Below, one piece after another: positions 11,775 through 23,015 of a stretch of 64,000 bases of DNA (position 1 is its first letter; every line of letters starts with the position of its first letter). The translations under genes and the position numbers were made by a program. This DNA comes from Kingdonia uniflora (lineage: Eukaryota; Streptophyta; Magnoliopsida; Ranunculales; Circaeasteraceae). The notes beneath the pieces are model-generated. The model was not told the DNA's origin. It worked only from the letters and a program-made list of their open reading frames with translations, and made no database searches. The stretch spans positions 1-64,000 of the forward strand of contig JACGCM010002156.1 in the NCBI GenBank assembly GCA_014058105.1, given 5' to 3'.

Positions 11775-12585
11775 ATAGTCGATTTGAAGTAGTGGAGAAA
11801 GGGGTTTCTTGATAATTCTGAAGGTTGTTTGTTAAGCGGTTCATATTGGTCATTGTTGTAGTCTCTATTAAATTTTGATGTATTTGAGGTTTCATCAATA
11901 TTGTTGTATCTCCTAAATCGGGTGATGATGAAAGTTAAAGCATTGTAAAGCTTTCTTTGAGAGTATTCCACCCATCCAATCCCAAGATCAACATTTTTAT
12001 TTATAAACTGGTTTATTTTGCTAATATGAAGTATTGATATAGGTTTTCACTTTAGTTTTGTAATTGAAGATCTTCTAAATTTTGGGTCTATATACTTGGT
12101 ACTTACAACTTCCCTATCTTCCAGCACCTGTAGAATTTTTAACTTGATAAGTCTAGATCAAAACTCAACGCACGAAATCAAAGCATATTCTTTCTTGCTG
12201 GTCCTCGAAGTAGGAGAGGTGAAAACATTATAAATTTGAGGCAGCGGTCACCAAACATTGATACAAATCAAGATTTTGGTATCATTTCAAATCAAATTAC
12301 CAATGAAATCCAACACGCTAAACGCATATCCGTTGTCGGGCATGAAACTCTTTTCCCCCTAGCTTATGAATTTCCCATGGCAGCTAGTTCATGGGAAACA
12401 AAGTTAAACTGTCTAGGCACATAACATAAAGAACATCCACCTTTCGAAAAGAGATCGCTGAAAGACATCAATCAAGCCACAGATTGCCAAGGGCATTCTT
12501 CAGATTCAACCTTCAAAAACTGGATCACATTCAGGCAATCTGCAACCACCAAAAACTGTGTCGCGTCATTGCCTATTAGTAAGAG
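11775..12585 (+). other. 3' flank of HPt B and gene-free spacer
   Basis: The first 240 bases are the 3' UTR, matching the left-edge copy at 54-235. From about 12010 to the LTR start at 12586 there is no supported gene. Confidence 0.5.
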
Positions 12586-13081
12586 TGTTGGGTTACGGCT
12601 TAAAAACAGAGGAAATCGTTCGAACCGCGTTGTTTGTTTTGTAAAGTTCGTTTTGAAGGGGACATATTCCAAAGCGATGGTTTGTCTCGTGATGCGTATT
12701 TCGCTGATGACCTAATAGAAAGTCTATAAGTATAGAGTGTGAGTAAAAAGCCTATATACAGTGAGAGAAAATGGAGAAATCTAGGGTTTTACTCTGGAAA
12801 GATTTCATGGGTTTTCTTTCTAGGGTTTCTTACTGGGGATTATCTGTAAGGGTAGATGTGAGGTTGAGTGATCTTTGGAACTTCTTGTAACCCTAATTGA
12901 TAATAGATTCGTCGTGTTTGTCGGGGGTGGTTTTGATCTTTTTGGGTTTCTACCTAATTTAAACCTTGTGTATGTGTCTATTGTCTTGAATTGAATTCTC
13001 TGTGGTTAGAATTAGTTCTTCGGTTCTTGCTCAATCGTATTGTGCTTCCGCGTTGCGATTTACCCCCTCGGTTTCCTAACA
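12586..13081 (+). repeat. 5' LTR of Copia element 2
   Basis: It begins TGTTGGGTTACGG and ends TTTCCTAACA. It aligns with the 3' LTR except for a single half-copy of the TTCGAA palindrome where the 3' LTR has four. Confidence 0.85.
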
Positions 13082-13122
13082 ATTGGTGTCAGAGCGAGGT
13101 TTGGGGCAAATAGAGAAGCAAG

Positions 13123-13899
13123 ATGGGAGGATCTAAGTATTCTAACGCGAACAAATTTGATGTGGAGAAGTTCGATGGGAAGATCAATTTTGGATTGTGG
13201 CAAATACAAGTCCAAAATATCTTGATTCAAGGCAGGTTACGCAAGGCACTGAAAGGGAAGCCTCCTAAAATTCCGGTTGAAGGTATAGCGGCCCAGAAAG
13301 CGAACGACGATGAAGAAGACTGGAAAGATCTAGATTCAAGGGATGCGAGCGGGATTCGCCTTTGTCTCGCTAAAAATGTTTTAGCAAATGTGGTTGGAGA
13401 GAAGACCGCAAAGGAAAAGTTTGAAAGTTTGTACTAAAAGAGTCTTTCGAATCGCTTATACCTCAAGGAACGACTTCATACACTTCAGATGGATGAGGGT
13501 ACGAGCGTTGGTGATCACCCAGATTCTTTGAACGAGATCGTTTCAGAATTGGAATCGATTGGAGTTAAAGTTGAGGATGAAGATAAGGCGCTTCAACTCA
13601 TATGGTCTCTTTCTTCTACCTTCAAGCATCTTCAACCTACGTTGATGTATGGGAAGGAAATTTTGAGTTTTGAGGAGGTTACAAGTACGCTTCTTTCCGA
13701 GGAGAGAAAGATTAAGGGTAGCGAATACTCTGTGAAAAACTCGGTGATGGTGGTTAGTGGGAAGAAAAGCTTAATAAGTTCAGAAAATGAACTTGTTGGG
13801 GTTGTGGTCAATCGGGTCATTATAAATCGGATTGCAAAGCTGAGAAAGGTAAACGAGCAAGTTCTGCAAAGGGATCCGAAAGTGACACTAACAAGCTAG
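13123..13899 (+). pseudogene. gag of Copia element 2, broken
   Basis: The first frame (13123-13437) begins MGGSKYSNANKFDVEKFDG and contains LWQIQVQNILIQ, typical of the Copia Gag N-terminus. It stops at TAA (13435-13437), and the homology continues from 13489 (Gag UBN2-like region). A CCHC zinc knuckle (CWGCGQSGHYKSDC, around 13795-13840) lies in another frame, so there is also a frameshift before it. Confidence 0.7.
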
Positions 13900-13962
13900 C
13901 GACGGTTACTGGTAACGATACTGACGAGGCGCTCTTCGTGGTGGACGCTGATAGTTCTCGTT

Positions 13963-14469
13963 ATGATAGAGAATGAGTGTTTGATAGTGGGGCTACAATG
14001 CATGTATGCGCACACAAGGCATGGTTCGGCAAATATGCAAGGTGTGAGGGTAGCAAGTGTGTCGACGAGCGATGGCTCTCGAAGGCCGGTTTTGGGAGTT
14101 GGTGATATTCACGTGAGGATGTTCAATGGACGCATCGTAGTTCTTCATGATGTTCGACATGTGCCGAGTATGACTCATAATCTAATTTTACTTTCCAAAT
14201 TAGATAATGAGGGTTGCAATTACTCTGGGCGAGGTGGAGTAATGAAAGTTTATTAGAAGTCGTTTTTGATCATTAAGGGAGTTTTAAGCGGGAACTTGTA
14301 TGCATTGGTTGGTAAATCAGTGGGTGGAGATGTGAAGGTTGCATGTACCGATAAAGCTATGGAGATTTCTCGAAAGGGGAATTTAGTTCAAGGTAGAGCA
14401 ATGACACGATCTACAAAGATGATCGGAAAGTGGGTCCCGATCCGATTGGTGGGTCTAACAAAAACCTAG
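13963..14469 (+). pseudogene. Protease and pre-integrase relic of Copia element 2
   Basis: Sequence near 13977 encodes FDSGATMHVC in one frame, the D-S-G-A signature of Copia protease. Downstream frames contain HDVRHVPSMTHNLILLSKLD and a pre-integrase-like GVLSGNLYAL. The polypurine tract follows about 100 bases later, so most of pol is missing. Confidence 0.6.
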
Positions 14470-14602
14470 ACTCGGGTAATTCTCTTAATTGAGAAGTTGC
14501 CCATAAGGGCAACGCGACAAGGATACACAACGAATACAGTGGAAGAAACGGTTTATTCGCCGAGGTGGAGATTGTTGGGTTACGGCTCAAAAACAGAGGA
14601 AG

Positions 14603-14676
14603 TCGTTCGAACGAGACATAAAGTCGTTCGAACGAAAAGGAAGTCGTTCGAACGAGACTGTATGTCGTTCGAACGA
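14603..14676. repeat. Four-copy palindrome array in the 3' LTR
   Basis: The perfect 12-bp palindrome TCGTTCGAACGA occurs at 14603, 14624, 14644 and 14665. The spacing is 21, 20 and 21 bp, about two helical turns. The 5' LTR keeps only part of one copy, and a degenerate version with ATTCGAAT and GTTCGAAT occurs in the reversed solo LTR near 60165-60260. Confidence 0.8.
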
Positions 14677-15114
14677 AAACCGCGTTGTTTGTTTTGTAAT
14701 ATTCGTTTTAAAGGGGATATATTCCAAAACGATGGTTTGTCTCGTGATGCGTACTTCACTGATGACCTATTAGAAAGTCTATAAATATAGAGTGTGAGTT
14801 AAAAACCTCTGTACAGTGAGAGAAAAAAGTTAGAAAGAGAAAATAGAGAAATCTAGGTTTTACTATGGAGAGATTTCTTAGGTTTTCTTTCTAGGGTTTC
14901 TTGCTGTGGATTATTGTAAAGGTAGAAGTGAGGTTGAGTGATCTCTGAAACTTCTTGTAACCCTAATTAATAATAGATTCGCCGTGCTTGTCGGGGGTGG
15001 TTTTGATCTTTTTGGGTTTCCACCTAATTTAAACCTTACGTATGTGTTTATTGTCTTGGATTGAATTCTCCGTGGTTATAATTAGGTCTTCGGTTTTTGC
15101 TTAATCGTATCGTG

Positions 15115-18083
15115 TGTCACACCCCCAAAATTGGCTTCTTAATAAACTATTAAGAATGCGAATTCTGAAGTGTAACGTCGGACATCCCGAAGATGAACCC
15201 CCAAAAGACGTACTACAATTTAAAACAAATCGTAAATACATCTACAACACTATGAAACTAAGCAGCGGAAGAATAATCTAAAAAGAGAAAGAAATGATTA
15301 TCAACAGGTAACTAAAACTCCAAAACTGGCAAGTCCAGCTTGCTCCAACTTACTACCATGGCTACTGTAACTATTCACCTGAAAAAGTATATGCACAAGG
15401 CGTCGGAAAGCAACGCCCAACAAGTACAAATATCCAAGGTCATAAGACATAATAAACCAAGATAATCACATAAAAGAGACATGAAGAATCCAACGGAATT
15501 ATAGGAGAATGTCAACCAAGCTACGAGAGAAGGCACTCTAAGTAAAACTAGAAATCCCAATACGATAACAATGATAGCCTAAACTTAAATCTAACTACTA
15601 CGACCTAAGAGGTACGGTTAATGAGGAAAGAGAATTTGGAAGTTACGTACACAGGGTCACTTTTAATTCAGTGGGACCACACTCTCGCACATTTCCGTAA
15701 TTAACAGAAACGTATCTCTTATTGTCGAGCCAGGGATTGGCGAATTCTTTTTTATTGAGCCTGGAATTAGCGGGTAATGCACCTGATCAAGGTGTTCAAG
15801 GAATTTCAACCTACAGGTCTAAAGCCTGATTTATTTTCAACTTTTAGGGATCTATGCCCACGGGGAGTATTCACACAGAATATCAAAGCCGATAGGTAAC
15901 TGAGGTATAATTTTGGGGGCTTGCAACCCTGGAACACTGACTAGCAGTAACCGAATTTTTTGTTTAAGAATTTGAACCCAAGGACCGTAACAACATATCC
16001 CTACTGTGTACATTAACTCAAAGTTGCCCACAGAATGGAAAGGAAGAAGTTTAACTCCTAGAAGAATCAAATGATCAGTCTGCCCCTGCCTAATCAGCAT
16101 CTGGGACTATATCCAAAGACCTACCACTCTTACGACCAGATGATCTATCTGCCCTCACTTTAACAACAAGTGGGGACTCTATCAAATGAATATCAAATGA
16201 AGTAAAGCTCCAACATCCAATGATATATTTGTAAATATGACTATAACGAACGGAAGTCCTAAATCTGAAAACGAATCTAAGTCGCTACCACTAAATCATA
16301 GAAATCCATTATTAAGATTTGATGTCATGAATGACCTACCAAGGAAATTATTTAAGAAATGTGTTTAAGCCAACCATCTCCATCACACATACTCTAACAG
16401 GTATAACACAACGAATGTCCAACTCCAACAAAATCTCAAGCAAAGTCTTTCATGCCCAGGCCACCAAATGAAATCCTCACCGCTAAAGCATGGTATAACA
16501 AGGCCAACGAGTATTACATCATCAACCGACAATTTTTTAAAAGCTGTCAATGAACACTGCCTGAACTTAAATTGGTACTTGGATATACTTTCATATGCTA
16601 TCCCATACGTAAGATAATTAAATTATCGCCGTGCCTTAAATAATCAACATTACACTAAAATCATCCCCAATACAACTCATCATTAACTGTTAGAAAATAT
16701 GTCTACTATATAACCATCATTTAACTCTTACGACTCCATAAAGCTAACCTTAGATAGGAATATTATCCAGACTATGATCTGCCTTAATTTACTACTCCTT
16801 GGTATATGATTTGAGGAGAACAAGATGACTAAAGAGCCCTAAAGAAAACAACCTTATTCAGAATGTGAAGTAAGACTACACTAAATCTATGAAGAATATA
16901 TAATGCTCCCTAAACCATGATCAACTCTTATAAACTTGTCCTTGGTGCATACTTATCGAAATGTAAAACCATTTCCCATTTAAAGAACTCAACAACATGC
17001 AACCAACCTGATCAAATACATAAGCTAAATCCAAGTACACATTAAATCTTTTAACTATATACATGATATACACTAGCGTGTCAACATATAGTTTTCAATC
17101 AAACGAATTTCCCCAACTTCCAAAATAACATACGAACCAGATCCCCAAACCCTTCTAACTCTAGCAAAGTATATAAGTTTAGATTACGATCTATGATGGA
17201 ACTATTCTATATATGTATTACAAACGAAAGTACTGTAATCATAACTAGTAAGGAAGAAGCCTAATGTTCATGAAATTCTTAAAAAGTCCTGTAGTGGGTA
17301 AAGCACTTGCATTCCTATCTAGAACTACAATCTGACCCTACGCCCATCTATGTTAAAATAAATCTCCAGAGAATACATGACTGCATACAAATTGCTGTCT
17401 ACAATACTATGATTGATGCGATGATAAGAACGGCAATCAAGAGTGTGAAGACCAAGAATAGAATTTTATCTAGAGCAGGCTTTCAATAGTAACGAATAGA
17501 ACACGCCCAATAGTTATGATTTACTCGTATCAAAGAATGCAAATAATCATGGATAAGTACACTTGCCTGAGGTTTAATCCGAAATTCGAATAGATGAAAG
17601 GGGAATACTCCATGAAGCTTAATCTCCAAGACCGTAAATGCCCTCAATTTCTGTAACTGCGCCAAATCTGATGGATGGATAGAGTTGCCGAGAGATACTT
17701 CAATAAAGACCCAAATTAATTCGTAAAAGAAGGGAAAACGTCACAACAGTTTTGTAGAAAATGAAAATGCTTCTTTGACTAGGTATTGGAAAAGAAAAGG
17801 ATGTGGTGTTACTTCAAAAAGATGAGTAATAAAAGCAGTTTGCAAACGTCAAGTTTAAAGCAACAATTAGGGATTTAATTGGCTAATTTTCAGGGAGAAC
17901 AAAGGAACAGAAAGGGGTTTTAGTTGCTTGGAAAATAAGTATTAGGGAGTTGGAGAAGAATGAGCAGCACCAATTCTCCTGGACTCTCAAGTTGAAAGTA
18001 TAGATTCAATACGACAGTTGCAACTTAAGTAAACCATACATTAATGACGTCACAAGCATGAGCAAAAAATACGGGTCGCTATA
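15115..18083. mobile_element. Probable Ty3/gypsy-type solo LTR nested in the Copia 3' LTR
   Basis: The insertion starts TGTCACACCCC and ends GGGTCGCTATA, both typical of large plant gypsy LTRs (Del/Tekay-like; the last bases usually read TACA). It is flanked by TCGTG (15110-15114) and TTGTG (18084-18088), a 5-bp target duplication with one change. It interrupts the LTR of element 2 exactly at the site intact in the 5' LTR. The 2.97 kb has no reading frame over 100 codons. A related start, TGTCACTCCCC, occurs at 61478. Confidence 0.7.
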
Positions 18084-18125
18084 TTGTGCTTCCGCGTTGC
18101 GATTTGCCCCATCGGTTTCCTAACA

Positions 18126-18880
18126 AGAGCCCCCCATTAATGGGATCCTTTGCTTTTAGCCTTCTTCTGCATCCTCCGAGCTTCATCTCTAATATAACCT
18201 GCATGCAAGATGCAAAGATTTCTATGAACATAAAAAAGAAATCCTAGAAGAACATTCCACCCCACGTCAACAAGACAAGGCCAAGGAAGCTAAAACTCTA
18301 GAGAGGTAAAGGGCTAAGGAGGCTATGGAGGAAGAGAAGAAAGAGAAACTTGCAAAAGACTTGACAATTTTCTTTCCCACTTAGTTATTTGGACATTTTT
18401 GTTTAGTTTTACCCGTGGGTATTTATGTTGCGTTGTTCGTTCGTTGCCCCTAAGGGGCTGTTGATGTTCTTAATTTAGTTAGTAGTCCTTGTGGCTTGGC
18501 GTCCAGGTGTTAAGCTCTTCCCCCTTTCCAGTTTGTTCACTTGCGGTAGTTGTCCCGATCTTGTACTGTTCCGATTTTACTTTATTTTTAGGGGTCCTTC
18601 CAACCCAGCTTACCTTAGAAAAAAAAAACAAAAAAACAAGACAACAATAAGCAGATATGTTCTTATGGCACACTCTTATCTGGGAAAAACATAAACCATC
18701 CTATACTGGTTGCCTCGACGTATTAGCCCTCATCAACACAACAACTAGAGTTGATTGATGGTCGGATTATGGGGTCTCACTCGAATCAATAGCAATCCAC
18801 CCAGTTGGAATCATTAATTTGTTCCTTTGTTATCATTTTAATGAAAAGAACAAATCATGTTTTAAAAACTAAATTAAGAG
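18126..18880. other. Gene-free spacer, possible retroposon remnant
   Basis: An A-rich tract at about 18629-18655 could be the tail of an old LINE-like insertion on the plus strand, but no domain is recognisable. No gene is supported. Confidence 0.3.
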
Positions 18881-18884
18881 AATG

Positions 18885-19384
18885 CATCATTAGTACAATT
18901 TTATTTACAGAGCGCAATTTAATATCATTTAAGGCTTCTAATACAACGAACAAGGTACTTGCATTGTATCAAGCCATACATTTTTGCCAGGGCCTCCAAA
19001 TTTAATCTTTAAATAAGCGCCAACTCGTTGCTGTTAAAGCGCCAACAACGGAAAAGAAACAAACCTCTAATAGCCATTTTGTTATTGTAAAATTTCATAT
19101 AAACAGTGTGAAAATAACAATAACAGTAAAGAGAGTTAGTTGGCCAAATCCACCTCTTTAACACAAAATGATTTTTTTCAAATCTCGTATTATTTCCACA
19201 CCTCGCGTCATTTATTAGGTAAAGGAATTAATTTACTAGGGTAAAAATGTCGAAAATTCGCTCCTCCTTCCCTATAAAAAGGTCCACTCAAAGTCTCGAA
19301 TCTTTGTCAAAAGCAAAGAGATTTGCGTCCTTTTCTTCTAGTACACTTTTACTAGTCAGTGGGTTGCTGTTTCATTTAAGAAAA
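18885..19384 (+). promoter_or_regulatory. Promoter and 5' UTR of HPt copy C
   Basis: A TATA box (TATAAAAA) lies at 19273-19280, about 105 bases before the ATG. The region aligns with the separated promoter of copy A (490-1630) and, from the TATA box on, with the region before copy B. Confidence 0.65.
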
Positions 19385-20686
19385 ATGAGCCTCGAGGAAG
19401 TTCAACGACAACTGAGTGAACTAGTCATATCTATGTATATGGAGGTACCTCATTTCTTCTTAATCTTTCTCTACTCAATGTTTAATGGATATTCAATTTC
19501 ATTTCTTATAGGTATATATCCACTATTGCGTTTTGTTGGTATTTGGTACTTTTTTTTTTGTTTTCGCGCGCTCAAAACCTTTCCCCCCCTAGGGTGTTTT
19601 ATGTTAGTTTTGATTCTCTGTGTTTTTTTATAATGAGTTTGCTTGTTTTTCTTCCAAATCAGAAAATCCTACACGTGCAATTCCAAGACCTTCGAGATAT
19701 TCAAGAGACAGAACCTGGTTTCGTCGCAGAGATCATCAATATATACTTAAAGGACACTAACAGTACCTTACAAGAGATTACCAATGAAATGTACTTTTTT
19801 ACGTTAAATATATCTTTACTGATGTTTATATATAGTTCACGGTAAATAAGTTGTTATAAAGTTTAAATTGACATAAATACAGGAAAAACTCGCCCGTGGA
19901 TTTCGCCAGGGTGAATGATTATGCTAGCAAGCTAAAAGGAAGTAGCTTGAGGTGATATAAGCTTTTCTTAATTGTCATCTTCACATATATTGCGGAGTTT
20001 AATCCACTCCGATTAATTTCACCTCATTTAGGGTTTTTACTTTCCCTATGACACTGAGATGAGGATATTCACATAAACTCTACGTTCATTTTTCTGTAAT
20101 TAGTTTTTTTCGTCTTTGAAATCATGAAGTACATACTGTTGAATCTTATTTTCACGTATTACAGTCTTGGAGCTCGCAAGGTGAAAGATGCTTGTGTTGA
20201 GCTCCTGGAGGCTTACGCGTGCAACAACTATGATAGGTAAAACTCATGATCCTTAGTAGCTGTATTCTCTCGCATCTTTTAAGCTCCCTGTCCTATTTCT
20301 CATTTGAGCTGTAATCCAAAATGTTGCATTATAGATAAATAAACGTCTACGACTCTACGCTAAAAACACTTTTATGGTTTGTGCAAACTTTTTCCATCAT
20401 ATCCAGCAAATAAACCCGATTAGTTTATGGTTATTTGTCGTATTTATTAGGTACTTGATGGCTATTGAGAAGATGAATACCGATTTTAAGATTTTAGAAG
20501 GCAAACTCAAGACTGTTGTTGAGGTAATAATTTACATGTATGTAATGATATTCACGGTTCAGTTTGTATTACTACTAGTAATGATTTTGGGCCATTGTGG
20601 TGCAGCTGGAAGTGAAGATTAAGGAACTGCGAGGCAGCATTCCAGAGACAAACACAAACATGGACTCAGTTGATTTAAATTTGTGA
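19385..20686 (+). CDS. HPt protein copy C, pseudo-HPt with Ser at the phospho-His site
   Basis: Six exons (19385-19444, 19663-19790, 19883-19951, 20165-20236, 20451-20523, 20606-20686) join into a 160-residue open frame with the same phases as A and B. The motif reads ASKLKGSSLSLGA. The phospho-accepting His is Ser78, while KGSS, which helps bind the partner receiver or kinase domain, is kept. The frame, splice sites, TATA box and UTRs are intact, so expression as a non-phosphorylatable HPt is plausible. That would compete with true HPt proteins, as AHP6 (Asn at this site) does in Arabidopsis; this is inference from family knowledge. It is closest to copy A in protein and flanks. Confidence 0.88.
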
Positions 20687-21305
20687 AGAGCGAGGATTTG
20701 TTTGCAATTCTGAGGGTTGAGCGTTTTTCATCAGACATTGCTGTAGTCTCTATTTAATTTTAATGCATTTCATTTTTCGGCGATATTGTTGTGTATCTCC
20801 CTAGTCTGGTATCAATAAAAGTTGTAGCACTGTGAGTTTCTTTGAGAATATTCATCCATCCACGCCCAAGATCAACATTTTTATTTATAAACTGAAACTC
20901 AGTTTAGTGCAAGGGCACGACTAACTTGCCCTAGGGATTAGTTGGGAAAGTTTTGATACATTAGTTCAGGTCCTGGATCACTCTGGTTTGCAACTATTTT
21001 TTTTTGCAGGTATCCGGAACTTGGTGTCCATATACTTACGAGTTCCCCAGAACCCTGGCTTCCATAAAGTATCTTTCTCATAGGAATGCTGTGTCAAATT
21101 CTTTATCAGCTCGGCTGTGTAGTTCATATTCATCATTGGAAAAATACGCGATTAACTCTCTCATGGACAATCCAACAACAATACATTATCATGAACTTTT
21201 AAAAGGATTTGAAAGAAGAAATTTGAAAAAAAAACATTATCTTTTTTTAAAAAACTTTAACATACCCGTTTTAAAAAACACTCTTTCAAAATAATGCGAA
21301 GAAAG
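20687..21305 (+). other. 3' UTR of HPt C and spacer
   Basis: Positions 20687-20945 align with the 3' flank of copy A. The 96-codon open frame at 21004-21294 has no recognisable domain and runs up to the LTR start, so it is not called as a gene. Confidence 0.5.
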
Positions 21306-22580
21306 TGTTAGGAGTTGGGTCGGGCCCAAGTTGGCAACCCAACTGGGTTGGGGTGTCCTACTGGACTCCTAACAAGCCCATATACCATTAGAGTTTACGG
21401 GGAGAGTTTGAGTGAAAGTAAATAATCTTATTAAGGGTTAAGTATTCGTAACCATCGAAACACAAACAACTATCAATAATATATCTCTACTCTTCTCTCG
21501 TATTATATGTGCGTTATGATTGTTCAGTAAAATAAAATATTATCCAACACATTATCAGCACTGTGATGAGTTGTGAAGAGCTAGTGGATCAAAATGGATA
21601 AAAAAAACTCTCTAAGAAGCGATTTTTGGATTTTGTTTTGTTTTGTTTTGAAATTATTACATATTTTAGTAATTTTAACCCTTGTGAAAATGTTATTTTC
21701 AAACTAAAATAAGGATCGTTCTAGTTATTGAATTGATGCACATAATATTTTTTTGCGTAACCTACTCTATAACGATCACGTCAATATATCACACTCCTCC
21801 GGGAGATGTCCCTATCGCTAGAAAAACGGTGTGGGAAATGGGCAATTTACGGCCAAAAACCCACTATTTGACGACGTATTAGGTTAGGAAGACGTCAGCT
21901 AGGGTTTTGGTTTTGGTTTTTTTATTTTATTTATTTATTTATTAAAACATCATGATTATGTCGCTAGATTTGACCTGATCCAGATCCAGATCCATTTTTT
22001 GAAAATTGAACCTGAATCATACTTAATCCACAAAATCATACCAGATTAGGTATTGACAGGGCAGGGGCGAGCCCACAATCACATGGACCCACTATATGAT
22101 GACGTGGCAGATGTACTCACCTTGCTGACGTGGCAGACACGTGTCACGGATACGTGATATGTTGACGTGGCAGGTGGGGCCCACCACATGTTAACTTTAC
22201 AGGCACGTGGCTGCTGAGGTAACATAGGACCTACGTGTGTACTGTAACACTGACACCCGTCACCACAAAGTGATGACCCAACTGGCATGGTACCTATCAT
22301 AGTTGTTGCACGTGTACTATAACATACATTCCATAATTTGCAAACTTTGGGTCCGGCTGAAGGTGGGAACCCAACTGGGTTAGGGTGTCCTTTTGGATTC
22401 CTAACAAGCCCATATACCATTATAGTTTATGGGAAAAGTTTAAGTGAAAGTATATAACCCTATTAAGAGTTAAGTATTTGTAACCGCATCGAAACACAAA
22501 CAACTATCAATAATATCTCTCAACTCTTCTCTCATATTATACTTGTTATGATTATTCAATAAAATAGATATTATCCAACA
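21306..22580 (+). mobile_element. Short non-autonomous LTR retrotransposon (element 3)
   Basis: The 5' LTR is 21306-21549 (TGTTAGGAG...CCAACA). The 3' LTR is about 22335-22580 and has an eroded start. Flanks GAAAG and TAAAG differ at one base and fit a 5-bp target duplication. The internal part is under 0.8 kb and has no pol coding. The post-LTR sequence (CATTATCAGCAC) and the 'gggagatgtccctatcgc' block match Copia element 1, so this is a deletion derivative or a small non-autonomous relative. It contains a cluster of GACGTGGCA repeats at 22095-22220. Confidence 0.75.
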
Positions 22581-22596
22581 TAAAGCAATCTATTTA

Positions 22597-22806
22597 TTTT
22601 ATTTTTTTGTAACTAGAGGTTATCCAGGCAATTCTTGACTAGATCCTCTAGGTCTCGTACAATTGTCCACAAACCACATGAACCGGGCAAGCCGACACAA
22701 GGGCGACGGGCTTATACCAACCTCGAGACCCACACTAAGTGAGAATCGAACCCTTGACCTCCCGATAGTGATTTACACACCATCTCCACTATAACACACG
22801 AAGGCC
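22597..22806 (-). mobile_element. SINE retroposon, minus strand
   Basis: On the minus strand it has a B-box-like GGTTCGATTCTC and ends in a poly-A tract (T-run at 22605-22611 on the plus strand). The flanks ATCTATTTA (22588-22596) and ATCTACTTA (22807-22815) match at eight of nine bases, as expected for a target-primed insertion. It is about 210 bp. Confidence 0.7.
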
Positions 22807-23015
22807 ATCTACTTAAAGAGCTAGGAAGATGTCTCATCATCTGTTGATTTTGTAACAGTGTTGACAAGCAAAGTATCCAAATAGGTGTACTGAAAGTCCT
22901 TATTGGGCGAGGCTGAGTTCTTGAAACCTGGGGGTATGATTCTGAGTGTCAATAGACGCCTTAACGTGGTAACTTTGAGCTAAATGAAAAGATCTCATTA
23001 AGATCATGGAAATCC

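Larger units (their letters stand above)
12586..18125 (+). mobile_element. Deleted Copia LTR retrotransposon (element 2), carrying a nested gypsy LTR
   Basis: The 5' LTR is 12586-13081. The primer-binding site, TTGGTGTCAGAGC at 13083, is close to the usual initiator-Met tRNA match. A polypurine tract (GAGGTGGAGAT) ends at 14572. The 3' LTR is 14573-15114 plus 18084-18125. AGAG flanks both sides (12582-12585 and 18126-18129). The internal region is only 1.5 kb and keeps gag, protease-like and pre-integrase parts, with integrase, RT and RNase H deleted, so it is non-autonomous. The 3' LTR is longer than the 5' LTR mainly because of a palindrome array (14603-14676) that is collapsed in the 5' LTR. 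Confidence 0.85.

Noticed and set aside
12472..12585. Minus-strand frame with an RNase H-like phrase (VVADCLNVIQFLKVE)
   Set aside because: Too short, and the sequence on the far side of the inserted Copia element does not continue the domain.
22079..22420. 113-codon minus-strand frame
   Set aside because: It lies in the ACGTGGCA repeat region and 3' LTR of element 3 and its composition reflects the repeat.
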